From contig NZ_CP031229.1 in NCBI RefSeq assembly GCF_003351765.1, positions 3,348,001-3,412,000 on the forward strand: 64,000 nt of DNA, in the 5' to 3' direction. The position numbers were made by a program, and so were the translations under genes. Position 1 is the stretch's first letter, and each line of letters starts with the position of its first letter. Positions 41,596-49,458 of the stretch are shown piece by piece. The DNA is from Ornithinimicrobium avium. GTDB lineage: Bacteria; Actinomycetota; Actinomycetes; Actinomycetales; Dermatophilaceae. The notes below the pieces were generated by a model, which was not told the origin of the DNA, did no database searches, and saw only the letters and a list, made by a program, of their open reading frames with translations.

Positions 41596-43116
41596 ATGCT
41601 GCGCGGGTATGCGGTCCCCGACGTCCGCGCGGTCGAGGACCGGGTGCGTGCCGGCCTGGGCGACGGCGAGCTGATGCAGCGGGCCGCGCGCGGACTCGCC
41701 CACGTCGTCGCCGAGCGGGCCCGCGCCCGCCGCGCGCGGCACGTGGTCGTGCTCGCCGGACCCGGCGACAACGGGGGCGACGCGCTGTGGGCCGCCGCGC
41801 TGCTGGCCCGCGAGGGGCTGCTGGACGACGGACCCGCGCGGGACGGGCTCATGGTGGTGGGCGTCGCGCACGGCCTGCACGAGGCCGGACAGGACGCTGC
41901 CGAACGGGCCGGCGTCCAGGTGCACCTCGTGGACCCCGACGCCGACCTGGCCGCCGAGGTCGCCCGCACCGTCTCGTCCGCGGACCTGGTGGTCGACGGC
42001 CTGCTCGGCATCGGCGGACGCCCCGGCCTGCGGGGCGCCATGGCGCAGGTGGTGGCCGCGGTGCGGGAGACCGCATACGTCGTCGCGGTGGACCTGCCCA
42101 GCGGGGCCGACCCTGCGGGGGAGGCGCAGCTCGGGACCGCGGTGCACGCGGACGAGACGGTGACCTTCGGGGTGGCCAAGCCGGTGCACCTCCTGCCCGC
42201 GACCGCTGACGCCGTCGGCCGGCTGACCGTCGTCGACATCGGCCTCGCCCTCCACGTCTCGCCGGTCGTGGAGCGGCTGCAGCCCGACGACGTCGCGACG
42301 CTGTGGCCGGTGCCGGGCCGGCAGGACCACAAGTACTCGCGCGGTGTCGTCGGCGTCGTCGCGGGCAGCGACCGCTACCCGGGCGCAGCCGTGCTGTGCA
42401 GCACCGCGGCCCTCGAGTCGGGCGCCGGGATGGTGCGCTACGTCGGGCCGCAGCACGCCACGGACCTCGTCCTGGCCGCCTGCCCCGAGGTGGTTCCCGG
42501 TCCGGGGCGGGTGCAGGCGGCCGTCGTCGGCCCGGGCATCGACCCGCAGGGCTGCGACCACGAGGACTGCGAGGACCACCAGGTCGAGCGCGTCCGTGAA
42601 GCCCTCGGTGAGGACGTGCCCCTCGTCGTCGACGCCGGTGCCGTGCAGCTGCTCGCCACGTGGCTGGACTCCGGCCACCGCCGGCCGGCCCCGACGCTGC
42701 TCACCCCGCACGCCGGGGAGCTGGCCGGGCTGCTGACCGCGATGGAGGACGGCGAGGTCACCCGCGAGCAGGTCGAGGCCGCGCCCCTGGAGCACGCCCG
42801 CCGCGCCGCCGCGCTCACCAGCTGCACCGTCCTGCTCAAGGGGGCCACGACCCTGGTCGTGGATCCGGACCCCGAAGTGCCGGTACGCGCCCAGGCCGAC
42901 GCCCCGCCGTGGCTGGCGACGGCCGGGGCCGGCGACGTCCTCGCCGGGCTGGCCGGGGTGCTGCTCGCGGCCGGCCTGGAGGCACGCGATGCCGGCTCCC
43001 TCGCCGCCCTGGTCCACGGGCTCGCCGCCCATCGGGCCAACCCCGGGGGCCCGCTGCGCGCGCTCGCGGTGGCGCACTCCATACCCTCGACCGTGGCGGC
43101 CCTGCTGACCGGCTGA
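41596..43116 (+). CDS. nnr: Bifunctional NAD(P)H-hydrate epimerase/dehydratase
   Basis: A 506-residue repair enzyme for damaged NAD(P)H. Residues 1-215 are the YjeF_N epimerase (VVVLAGPGDNGGDALWAA, VVDGLLGIGGRPGLRG); residues about 235-506 the ADP-dependent dehydratase (DHKYSRGVVGVVAGSDRYPGA, LLTPHAGELAGLL, ATAGAGDVLAGLAG). The first codon follows the acpS stop with no gap. In related genomes the next gene is usually alr, which here lies 12.6 kb further on. Confidence 0.92.
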   Translation: MLRGYAVPDVRAVEDRVRAGLGDGELMQRAARGLAHVVAERARARRARHVVVLAGPGDNGGDALWAAALLAREGLLDDGPARDGLMVVGVAHGLHEAGQDAAERAGVQVHLVDPDADLAAEVARTVSSADLVVDGLLGIGGRPGLRGAMAQVVAAVRETAYVVAVDLPSGADPAGEAQLGTAVHADETVTFGVAKPVHLLPATADAVGRLTVVDIGLALHVSPVVERLQPDDVATLWPVPGRQDHKYSRGVVGVVAGSDRYPGAAVLCSTAALESGAGMVRYVGPQHATDLVLAACPEVVPGPGRVQAAVVGPGIDPQGCDHEDCEDHQVERVREALGEDVPLVVDAGAVQLLATWLDSGHRRPAPTLLTPHAGELAGLLTAMEDGEVTREQVEAAPLEHARRAAALTSCTVLLKGATTLVVDPDPEVPVRAQADAPPWLATAGAGDVLAGLAGVLLAAGLEARDAGSLAALVHGLAAHRANPGGPLRALAVAHSIPSTVAALLTG

Positions 43117-43126
43117 CCAGCGCTGC

Positions 43127-43132
43127 TAGGTT
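43127..43132 (+). promoter_or_regulatory. -10 box for a leaderless VOC-protein mRNA
   Basis: TAGGTT is exactly 6 nt before ATG 43139. Confidence 0.45.
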
Positions 43133-43138
43133 GACGGC

Positions 43139-43597
43139 ATGGATCAGCGAGTCTCCCTGGTGACCCTCGGCGTAGCCGACATGGACCGTGCCCGTGAGTT
43201 CTACGTGGCCCTCGGCTGGCAGCCGGGGCCCTCGCCCGAGCACATCGAGTTCTTCCAGGTCGGCGCCATGATCGTCGGGCTGTGGGACCGCATGGCGCTC
43301 GCCGTGGACTCCGGCATCGACATCGACGACGAGACCGAGGAGACGCCGGGCGCGGGCGAGGTGTGGGGCGGCAAGGTCGTCGGCCTCAACGTGTCCAGCG
43401 CCGCCGACGTCGACGAGCAGTTCGAGACGGCCGTGGACGCCGGTGCCACCGTGCTGCGCCAGCCGGCGAGCCGTTACTGGGGCGGCTACTCCGGCGTCTT
43501 CGCCGACCCGGACGGGCACGTGTGGGAGATCGCCTACAACCCCTACTGGACGGTCACCGAGGACGGCAAGACGATGCTGGGGGACGGACGGGGCTGA
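43139..43597 (+). CDS. VOC family protein
   Basis: A 152-residue protein of the VOC (glyoxalase-like) fold: VSLVTLGVADMDRAREFYV, a central YWGGYSGVFADPDGHVWEIAYNP with the usual C-terminal Glu metal ligand. The substrate is unknown. It stands alone between nnr and the convergent leuA gene, with its own likely promoter. Confidence 0.85.
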   Translation: MDQRVSLVTLGVADMDRAREFYVALGWQPGPSPEHIEFFQVGAMIVGLWDRMALAVDSGIDIDDETEETPGAGEVWGGKVVGLNVSSAADVDEQFETAVDAGATVLRQPASRYWGGYSGVFADPDGHVWEIAYNPYWTVTEDGKTMLGDGRG

Positions 43598-43651
43598 CCC
43601 CGCCCGCCCCACCGCCCGGCGAGGCTGCGCCGGTCGGGGACGCCCCGTCGG

Positions 43652-45391
43652 TCAGCGACCGGGCCGGTTGAGGGCGCTGGTCACGGCCCGCAGCGACGCG
43701 GTCACCGTGCTGGGGTGGATGCCCACCCCCCAGCGCACCTCGCCGTCGACCGCGCACTCGACGTAGGACGCGGCCAGGGCGTCGGAGCCCGAGCTCAGCG
43801 CGTGCTCCTGGTAGTCGAGCACGCGGACGTCGATCCCGACCGTGGACAGCGCGTCGGTGAAGGCCGCTATCGGGCCGTTGCCGGTCCCGGTGATCTGCTG
43901 CTCGACGCCGTCGACCTCGACGGTCGCCTCGATCTGGTCCGCGTCGCGCGCGTCGTCGTGCGTCACCGTGTAGTCCTTGCCCACCAGCGGGCCGGGCTGC
44001 TCCAGGTACTCGCGCTGGAAGGACTCCCAGATCTGGGCGGGGGTCATCTCCCCGCCCTCGCTGTCGGTGTGCCGCTGGACCGCGCCGCTGAACTCGATCT
44101 GCAGCCGGCGCGGCAGGTCCAGCTTGTGCTCGGTCTTCATCACGTAGGCGACGCCGCCCTTGCCGGACTGGCTGTTGACCCGGATGACCGCCTCGTAGCT
44201 GCGGCCGACGTCCTTGGGGTCCACGGGCAGGTAGGGGACCTCCCAGCGGAACTGCTCGACGGGCACCCCGGCTGCCGCGGCGTCCCGCTCCAGCGCGTCG
44301 AAGCCCTTCTTGATCGCGTCCTGGTGGCTGCCGGAGAAGGCGGTGAAGACCAGGTCGCCGCCCCACGGGTGCCGCTCGGGCACGGGCAGCTGGTTGCAGT
44401 GCTCGACGGTGCGGCGGACCTCGTCGATGTCGGAGAAGTCGATCTGGGGGTCGACGCCCTGGGTGAACAGGTTCATCCCCAGCGTGACCAGGCACACGTT
44501 GCCGGTGCGCTCACCGTTGCCGAACAGGCAGCCCTCGATCCGGTCGGCGCCGGCCAGGTAGCCCAGCTCGGCGGCCGCGACTCCGGTGCCGCGGTCGTTG
44601 TGCGGGTGCAGCGACAGCACGACGTTCTCGCGGTGGTTCAGGTGCCGGCTCATCCACTCGATCGAGTCGGCGTAGACGTTGGGCGTGGCCATCTCCACGG
44701 TCGCGGGCAGGTTGATGATCACCGGCTTCTCCGGCGTCGGGACGAAGACCTCCATGACCGCGTTGCACACGCGCACCGCATACTCCAGCTCGGTGCCGGT
44801 GTAGGACTCGGGGGAGTACTCGTAGTAGATCTCCGTGCCCGGAGCCATCTGCTCCTCGTACTTCTTGCAGATGCGCGCTCCCTGGACCGCGATGTCGACG
44901 ATCTCGTCCTCGCTGGCGTCGAAGACGACCCGCCGCTGCAGCGTCGAGGTGGAGTTGTAGAGGTGGACGATCGCCTGCCTGCATCCGGCGATCGACTCGT
45001 AGGTGCGCTCGATCAGGTGCTCGCGTGCCTGGGTCAGCACCTGGATGACGACGTCGTCGGGGATCAGGTCCTCCTCGATGAGCATCCGGACGAAGTCGAA
45101 GTCGGTCTGGCTGGCCGCCGGGAAGCCGACCTCGATCTCCTTGTAGCCCATCTGCACCAGCAGCTCGAACATCCGCCGCTTGCGGTCGGGTGTCATGGGG
45201 TCGATCAGCGCCTGGTTGCCGTCGCGCAGGTCGACCGCGCACCAGCGAGGGGCCTGGGTGATCGTGCGGCTCGGCCAGGTGCGGTCCGGCAGGTCGACAG
45301 CGGGGTATGGGGTGTACCGCTCGAACGGCATCCCGCTCGGCTGCTGGGGGTTGCGTGCGGAGGCGGGCGCGGTGGGGGTGGCGATGCTCAT
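43652..45391 (-). CDS. leuA: 2-Isopropylmalate synthase
   Basis: A 579-residue enzyme catalysing the first committed step of leucine synthesis. It starts the catalytic barrel with PSRTITQAPRWCAVDLRDGNQ (metal Asp), contains LHPHNDRGTG with metal histidines, and ends in a regulatory allosteric domain (about 430-579) expected to bind leucine. The Mycobacterium/Corynebacterium-like long form fits. SD GAGGAA lies about 9 nt before the ATG, within an RNA segment that can be sequestered. A Leu-rich leader peptide precedes it. Confidence 0.95.
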   Translation of the reverse strand: MSIATPTAPASARNPQQPSGMPFERYTPYPAVDLPDRTWPSRTITQAPRWCAVDLRDGNQALIDPMTPDRKRRMFELLVQMGYKEIEVGFPAASQTDFDFVRMLIEEDLIPDDVVIQVLTQAREHLIERTYESIAGCRQAIVHLYNSTSTLQRRVVFDASEDEIVDIAVQGARICKKYEEQMAPGTEIYYEYSPESYTGTELEYAVRVCNAVMEVFVPTPEKPVIINLPATVEMATPNVYADSIEWMSRHLNHRENVVLSLHPHNDRGTGVAAAELGYLAGADRIEGCLFGNGERTGNVCLVTLGMNLFTQGVDPQIDFSDIDEVRRTVEHCNQLPVPERHPWGGDLVFTAFSGSHQDAIKKGFDALERDAAAAGVPVEQFRWEVPYLPVDPKDVGRSYEAVIRVNSQSGKGGVAYVMKTEHKLDLPRRLQIEFSGAVQRHTDSEGGEMTPAQIWESFQREYLEQPGPLVGKDYTVTHDDARDADQIEATVEVDGVEQQITGTGNGPIAAFTDALSTVGIDVRVLDYQEHALSSGSDALAASYVECAVDGEVRWGVGIHPSTVTASLRAVTSALNRPGR

Positions 45392-45403
45392 GGTCTGGAT
45401 CTT

Positions 45404-45463
45404 CCTCGCTGCTGGGGGCTGTCGTGGTCCGAGGACAGCGCAACTCCGCAGCGAGGGCCGGAC
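45404..45463 (-). promoter_or_regulatory. Attenuator-like RNA before leuA
   Basis: On the minus strand CCTCGCTGC (45456-45448) can pair either with GCAGCGAG inside the leader-peptide gene (45480-45473) or with GCAGCGAGG (45412-45404), which includes the leuA ribosome site. A third option joins 45464-45459 with 45431-45426 (GGTCCG/CGGACC). These mutually exclusive helices suit leucine-dependent translational control. Confidence 0.65.
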
Positions 45464-45508
45464 CTAGGTGGTCTCGCTGCGGCGTCGAAGGAGGAGCAGG
45501 TGAGTCAT
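45464..45508 (-). CDS. leuA leader peptide (14 aa, four consecutive Leu codons)
   Basis: The frame encodes MTHLLLLRRRSETT. Residues 4-7 are four consecutive leucines read by CTG, CTC, CTC and CTT, the mark of a leucine attenuation leader. It is 72 bp upstream of leuA on the same strand. TATAGT (45517-45522) lies 8 nt before its ATG, so this peptide is probably read from a leaderless 5' end. Its 3' codons form one arm of the alternative hairpins. Comparative work has proposed leuA attenuators in Actinobacteria; the exact response here is inferred. Confidence 0.75.
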   Translation of the reverse strand: MTHLLLLRRRSETT

Positions 45509-45516
45509 CGACCGCT

Positions 45517-45563
45517 ACTATAGCCGACCGTGATGACGCTGCGTCAACGTGACGCTCGTCACA
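45517..45563 (-). promoter_or_regulatory. leuA promoter with TGACG-type operator repeats
   Basis: Reverse-strand TTGACG (45542-45547) and TATAGT (45517-45522) make a promoter with a 19-bp spacer. The -35 box is part of TTGACGCAGCGTCA, an inverted repeat TGACG-n3-CGTCA; a second TGACG-n2-CGTCA lies at 45551-45562. Nearly the same sequence, TTGACGCAACGTCA, occurs between leuC and leuB. Confidence 0.6.
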
Positions 45564-45585
45564 CGACGTCACCCGCGACCCTGTG

Positions 45586-45614
45586 CTGACAGACTGCACG
45601 AATGCAGTTAGGCT
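45586..45614 (+). promoter_or_regulatory. Promoter of the second M14 peptidase gene with palindromic spacer
   Basis: CTGACA (45586-45591), a 17-bp spacer and TAGGCT (45609-45614) form a good sigma-A type promoter. The spacer contains ACTGCA-CGAA-TGCAGT (45593-45608), a perfect inverted repeat, so a repressor site is likely. A ribosome site AGGAG precedes ATG 45651. Confidence 0.6.
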
Positions 45615-45650
45615 GCACGGACCCTGTTCAACGACGAGCTCAGGAGCAGC

Positions 45651-48257
45651 ATGAGTCATCGCACACCACGGCGCGCCGCCCTCGGCGTCGCGACCGCGAC
45701 GATCGCCCTCTCCCTGGCGGTGGCGCCAGCCGCCACCTCGGCCCCCGGCAACGGGAAGGGCGACGGGAACGGCAAGGGCGGGCCCGCGGCCAACATCACC
45801 GCGCTGGAGCGTCAGGACGCTCGCGGCCCCAAGGCCGCGACGCCGGGCTACTCGGGCGTGGAGATGCCGGCTGCCTACCCGCACCAGCCGACCCTGCGGG
45901 TCTTCCCGCACGACCCTGACGACCGGTCCTACTCCGGTGACCTCGTCGGCTACGCCGACCTGGCGCCCTGGCTCAACGACCTGATGAGCCGCAGCGACCG
46001 GGTCTCGGCGCAGGTGGTGGGCCGGTCCACCCTGGGCCGCGACCTCTACCTGGTGACCGTCACCGCGCCGGAGAAGGCGAACGAGACCCGCAAGCAGACG
46101 GCATACCGGGAGATGATCCAGAACGAGCCGCACAAGGCGGCCAGGGACAAGAAGCTCAAGGCGGAGTACAAGACGCCGATCTGGTTCTCGGCCAACATCC
46201 ACGGCAACGAGTGGGAGGGCACGGACGCCTCGATGCAGTTCATCGAGGAGCTGGCCACGGCGCCCCGGTCGGACGTGGCGGACCTGCTCGACGGTCACCG
46301 CCTCTACTTCTCGCTCACCCTCAACCCTGACGGGCGCAACCTGGGCCAGCGGGTCACGGCGCTGGGCTTCGACCCCAACCGCGACATGATCACCAACACC
46401 AACCCGGAGTCTGAGTCCTACGTGCGGCTGACCCAGTCGCTGCTGCCCATCAACGCCTCGGACCTGCACGGCTACACCGGCAACCTGCAGGTCGAGCCGA
46501 CCGGTCCGCCGCACGGCGAGAACTACGAGTACGACTTGTTCATCCCGCACAACTACGCGATGGCCCTGCAGATCGAGCAGGACGTCGTCGACGCGGCGAT
46601 CGAGGGCAACCCGCTGACCGCGGCGGGTGGGATCAAGATCCCCTACCGTGACACCCCGTCCGGCTGGGACGACTACCCGCCGATCTTCACCGCGCAGTAC
46701 GCCGCGTTCTACGGTGCGCTGACCAGCACGGTGGAGCTCCCGCTGAGCCGGGACCGCAGCACGGGGGTGCAGACGCCGGAGCGCGCCGCGATCAACGTCG
46801 AGGTCGCCCTGCAGGTGCTGCGCAGCACGGTGGACTACGTCCACGAGAACGACGGCGAGATCCTGGCCAACCAGATCGAGTTCTTCGACCGCGCGCTCTC
46901 GGGCGAGGAGAAGACCGCGCTGACGGTCGACACGATCGACGGGGTGGCCGGCCCCGAGCAGTGGAAGCCGCTGTGGGACGTCGCCGACGACCAGGACCCG
47001 GTCGACCTGCCGCAGGCCTACGTCATCCCGGTGGGCGAGGGACAGCGCTCGCTCAGCGACGCCACGTCGCTGGTCGAGCAGCTGCTGCTGCACGACATCG
47101 AGGTCCGCACGCTGAACAACGCGCGGACGATCGACGGCACGACCTACCCTCGCGGCTCCTACGTCATCGACATGGCGCAGTCCAAGCGGGCGCTGGCCAA
47201 CGCGCTGCTCGACCTGGGCAGCGACATCTCGGCCAAGGTGCCCTCGATGTACGACATCTCCGCGTGGAGCTACTCCTACCTGTGGGGCGCCACGGTGGAC
47301 AAGGTCGGTGACGTCGGCGACGGGCCGGTCAAGGCGACCAAGGCAGCCTCCGCCCCGACCCGGCAGGCGTCCGTGCCCAAGCGTGCTCAGCACGTGACCT
47401 TCGACGTCGCCGGCGTCGAGGACTACGTCGCGCTCAACGACCTGCTGGCCCAGGACGCGGTCGCCTGGCTGCTGCCGTCCGGCCAGGCGGTCGTCGCGCC
47501 GGAGTCGCACGGGCTTGTGGTGAACGCCGCGCTCGAGCACGACATCGCCTTCCGGGCCGCCACGGCGGCCGAGGTCGGGACCGTCACCTCCGGGGACGCC
47601 AAGGAGCTCGACGAGGTCCGCGTCGGCTATGTCGGCACCCAGGACCCGCGCACGTCGCTGGAGCAGCTCGGCTTCGACGCGGTCGAGGTCTCCGCTGCCT
47701 CCATCGACGCCGACCAGGGCATCCTGGACGACCTCGACGTCATCTGGCTGAGCTCGGCGTTGAACTTCACCAACAACCAGGTCAACGGCCGCGACGCGAC
47801 CCAGGCCTGGCTCGACGAGGGCCACGCCCTCGTCGGCTCCGGCAGCAGCGCCTTCACCACGGCGCGCAATTTCGGTCTGGTCTCGGCGACGGCGGTGAGC
47901 GGGCAGAGCCGCGGCAACGGGATCGTCGCCGTCGACACCCCGGCGGACTCGCTGCTGGCGAACTACGGCCAGGACTACGCCTTCGTCTACCCGGCGCAGT
48001 CCTACACCGACCTCGGCGAGGGCACCCGGGCCGAGCAGTTCTACGGCGAGGGCAACCCGCTGCTCTCCGGGCACTGGCGCGGCGACGGCACGGCCAGCCC
48101 CCAGGCGGCCGCGGGCAACGCCGCGGTCATCTCGGGCGAGTCGGCGGCCGGCGGCAAGGCGGTCGTCTTCGGCACCTCGCCGTTCTACCGCACCCACCCC
48201 AAGGGCGGTATGAGCCAGGTGGCGCAGGCCATCTTCGCGGTGACGCCGGAGGGCTGA
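45651..48257 (+). CDS. Secreted M14 family zinc carboxypeptidase
   Basis: An 868-residue secreted metallopeptidase, intact paralogue of the gene at 7693. After a signal peptide (about 1-30) and a Gly/Lys/Asn-rich linker, zinc ligands H184 and E187 (IHGNEWEG) and H273 (DLHGY), with NPDGRN and FDPNRD between, define the M14 domain; TSTVELPL supplies the catalytic glutamate. The rest resembles a glutamine-amidotransferase-like domain (VIWLSSALNF region). It ends THPKGGMSQ followed by 13 residues, which gives the template for detecting the frameshift in the other copy. It is divergent from leuA. Confidence 0.88.
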   Translation: MSHRTPRRAALGVATATIALSLAVAPAATSAPGNGKGDGNGKGGPAANITALERQDARGPKAATPGYSGVEMPAAYPHQPTLRVFPHDPDDRSYSGDLVGYADLAPWLNDLMSRSDRVSAQVVGRSTLGRDLYLVTVTAPEKANETRKQTAYREMIQNEPHKAARDKKLKAEYKTPIWFSANIHGNEWEGTDASMQFIEELATAPRSDVADLLDGHRLYFSLTLNPDGRNLGQRVTALGFDPNRDMITNTNPESESYVRLTQSLLPINASDLHGYTGNLQVEPTGPPHGENYEYDLFIPHNYAMALQIEQDVVDAAIEGNPLTAAGGIKIPYRDTPSGWDDYPPIFTAQYAAFYGALTSTVELPLSRDRSTGVQTPERAAINVEVALQVLRSTVDYVHENDGEILANQIEFFDRALSGEEKTALTVDTIDGVAGPEQWKPLWDVADDQDPVDLPQAYVIPVGEGQRSLSDATSLVEQLLLHDIEVRTLNNARTIDGTTYPRGSYVIDMAQSKRALANALLDLGSDISAKVPSMYDISAWSYSYLWGATVDKVGDVGDGPVKATKAASAPTRQASVPKRAQHVTFDVAGVEDYVALNDLLAQDAVAWLLPSGQAVVAPESHGLVVNAALEHDIAFRAATAAEVGTVTSGDAKELDEVRVGYVGTQDPRTSLEQLGFDAVEVSAASIDADQGILDDLDVIWLSSALNFTNNQVNGRDATQAWLDEGHALVGSGSSAFTTARNFGLVSATAVSGQSRGNGIVAVDTPADSLLANYGQDYAFVYPAQSYTDLGEGTRAEQFYGEGNPLLSGHWRGDGTASPQAAAGNAAVISGESAAGGKAVVFGTSPFYRTHPKGGMSQVAQAIFAVTPEG

Positions 48258-48275
48258 CCCAGCGGCAGGCATCTG

Positions 48276-48317
48276 CGTCAGGCATCGCCAGGGTCCAGGC
48301 CCTGGCGATGCCTGACG
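48276..48317. terminator. Perfect 18-bp hairpin after the M14 gene
   Basis: 48276-48293 (CGTCAGGCATCGCCAGGG) is the exact complement of 48300-48317, loop TCCAGG. It would terminate the M14 transcript, but it also shares GTCAGGCA/TGCCTGAC with repeats on the other side of the next gene. Confidence 0.65.
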
Positions 48318-48323
48318 TTCGTG

Positions 48324-48332
48324 TTGTCCACA
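48324..48332 (+). other. DnaA-box-like 9-mer
   Basis: TTGTCCACA matches the preferred DnaA box described for Streptomyces and mycobacteria. A single copy between the hairpin and the DUF559-type gene is not an origin; it may be chance or part of this gene's upstream module. Confidence 0.35.
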
Positions 48333-48376
48333 GGGTGGCGCTAGCCGTCCCGGCATCTGCGCCACCATGGGTCGTG

Positions 48377-49348
48377 ATGGGAAACCGCAGCGAGGACGCG
48401 ACGGAGGCGCGGCAGCGCGTCGCACGGATGACGACGGCGCGGCGCCGGGACACGGTCGGGCGTGAGCTGGGTGCCCTCCACGACGGGGTCGTCCGCTTCT
48501 GCGAGCTCTACGAGCTGGGCCTGACCTACGACCAGATCCTCGCCGAGGTCGACGCGGGGCGCTGGCACCGGGTCGGCCGGCGAGCCGTCAGCATCGTCGG
48601 CCCGCGGCTGAGCACCGAGGCCTCCTGGTGGGTCGCGGTGTGGGAGTGCGGGTCGGGGGCGGTGCTCGACGGTGTGTCCTCGCTGCTGGCTGCCGGACTG
48701 AGGTCGTGGGAGGAGAGGGTCGTCCACGTCAGCGTGGCCAGGGGCACGCGTACCCGACCGCGTCCCGGGGTGCGGATCCACCACCAGCGCCGCCTCGGGC
48801 GCACGGTCGACGCCGGGATACCGAGGACCGCCCCCGAAGTGGCGGTGCTGAGGGCGGCCCAGTGGGCGGTCTCGGACAGGCAGGCCCTGACGGTCCTGGC
48901 GATGACCGTCCAGCAGCGGCTCGTCCCTCCCGGTCGGCTGCTGGCGGCGTGGGAGGCCACCGAGCGGCACCGGCGGCGCCGACTCCTCGCCCGGGCCGTC
49001 CCTCTCGTCTGCGACGGGGCGCACGCGCTGGGTGAGCTGGACTTCGCACGGGCCTGCCGGCGCCGGGGACTGCCCGAGCCTTCTCGGCAGGAGCTGCGCA
49101 CCACGCCCCACGGCGTGGTCTACCTCGACGTGCGCTTCGACGGCTACGGCGTCCACGTGGAGATCAACGGCGCCCAGCACTACTCCAGGCTCGCCCCTGT
49201 GGCCGACGCCCTGCGCCGCAACGACCGCACGCTCGAGGGCGACCTGTCCCTCGAGATCCCGGTCCTCGGCCTGCTGCTCGACGAGGACGGCTTCCTGGAC
49301 CAGGTCGAGGACGCGCTGCGTCGGCGCGGGTGGCGGTGCGCCGCCTGA
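48377..49348 (+). CDS. DUF559 / AbiEi-like protein with Vsr-type nuclease fold
   Basis: A protein of about 323 residues: the N-terminal part (YDQILAEVDAGRWHRVGRRA...) resembles the helix-turn-helix AbiEi-type domain of type IV antitoxin-like proteins; the C-terminal part (VVYLDVRFDGYGVHVEINGAQHY, then RNDRTLEGDLSLEIPVL) matches DUF559, related to Vsr/restriction endonucleases with D and E-x-N/K-like active residues. Such genes occur as scattered orphans in actinobacteria. ATG 48377 is preferred; an upstream ATG at 48308 lies in a hairpin arm. It is not adjacent to an AbiEii toxin. Related short palindromes flank it. Confidence 0.7.
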   Translation: MGNRSEDATEARQRVARMTTARRRDTVGRELGALHDGVVRFCELYELGLTYDQILAEVDAGRWHRVGRRAVSIVGPRLSTEASWWVAVWECGSGAVLDGVSSLLAAGLRSWEERVVHVSVARGTRTRPRPGVRIHHQRRLGRTVDAGIPRTAPEVAVLRAAQWAVSDRQALTVLAMTVQQRLVPPGRLLAAWEATERHRRRRLLARAVPLVCDGAHALGELDFARACRRRGLPEPSRQELRTTPHGVVYLDVRFDGYGVHVEINGAQHYSRLAPVADALRRNDRTLEGDLSLEIPVLGLLLDEDGFLDQVEDALRRRGWRCAA

Positions 49349-49355
49349 GACAGCA

Positions 49356-49425
49356 GTGTCAGGCAGTTGTGTCAGGCACTCCCGGGGCTGGAAGCCTGGC
49401 GGTGCATGACACAGATGCCTGACAC
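49356..49425. repeat. GTGTCAGGCA direct and inverted repeats
   Basis: Two direct copies of GTGTCAGGCA (49356-49365, 49369-49378) face an inverted copy (49416-49425), allowing a 10-bp hairpin immediately after the DUF559-type gene. The 8-bp core also forms part of the hairpin at 48276-48317 upstream of that gene. Confidence 0.7.
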
Positions 49426-49458
49426 CACCGCAGGGGTCCCGCAGCCGCCACCGCTGCG

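Noticed and set aside
45464..45508. T-box riboswitch before leuA
   Set aside because: No T-box sequence (TGGNACCGCG) or specifier stem is visible; a Leu-rich leader peptide explains the region better.
48324..48332. Replication origin
   Set aside because: A single DnaA-box-like sequence without dnaA/dnaN, AT-rich unwinding region or box cluster is not an origin.
48308..48376. Upstream ATG 48308 as start of the DUF559-type gene
   Set aside because: It lies in the 3' arm of an 18-bp perfect hairpin, has no ribosome site and adds unconserved residues.
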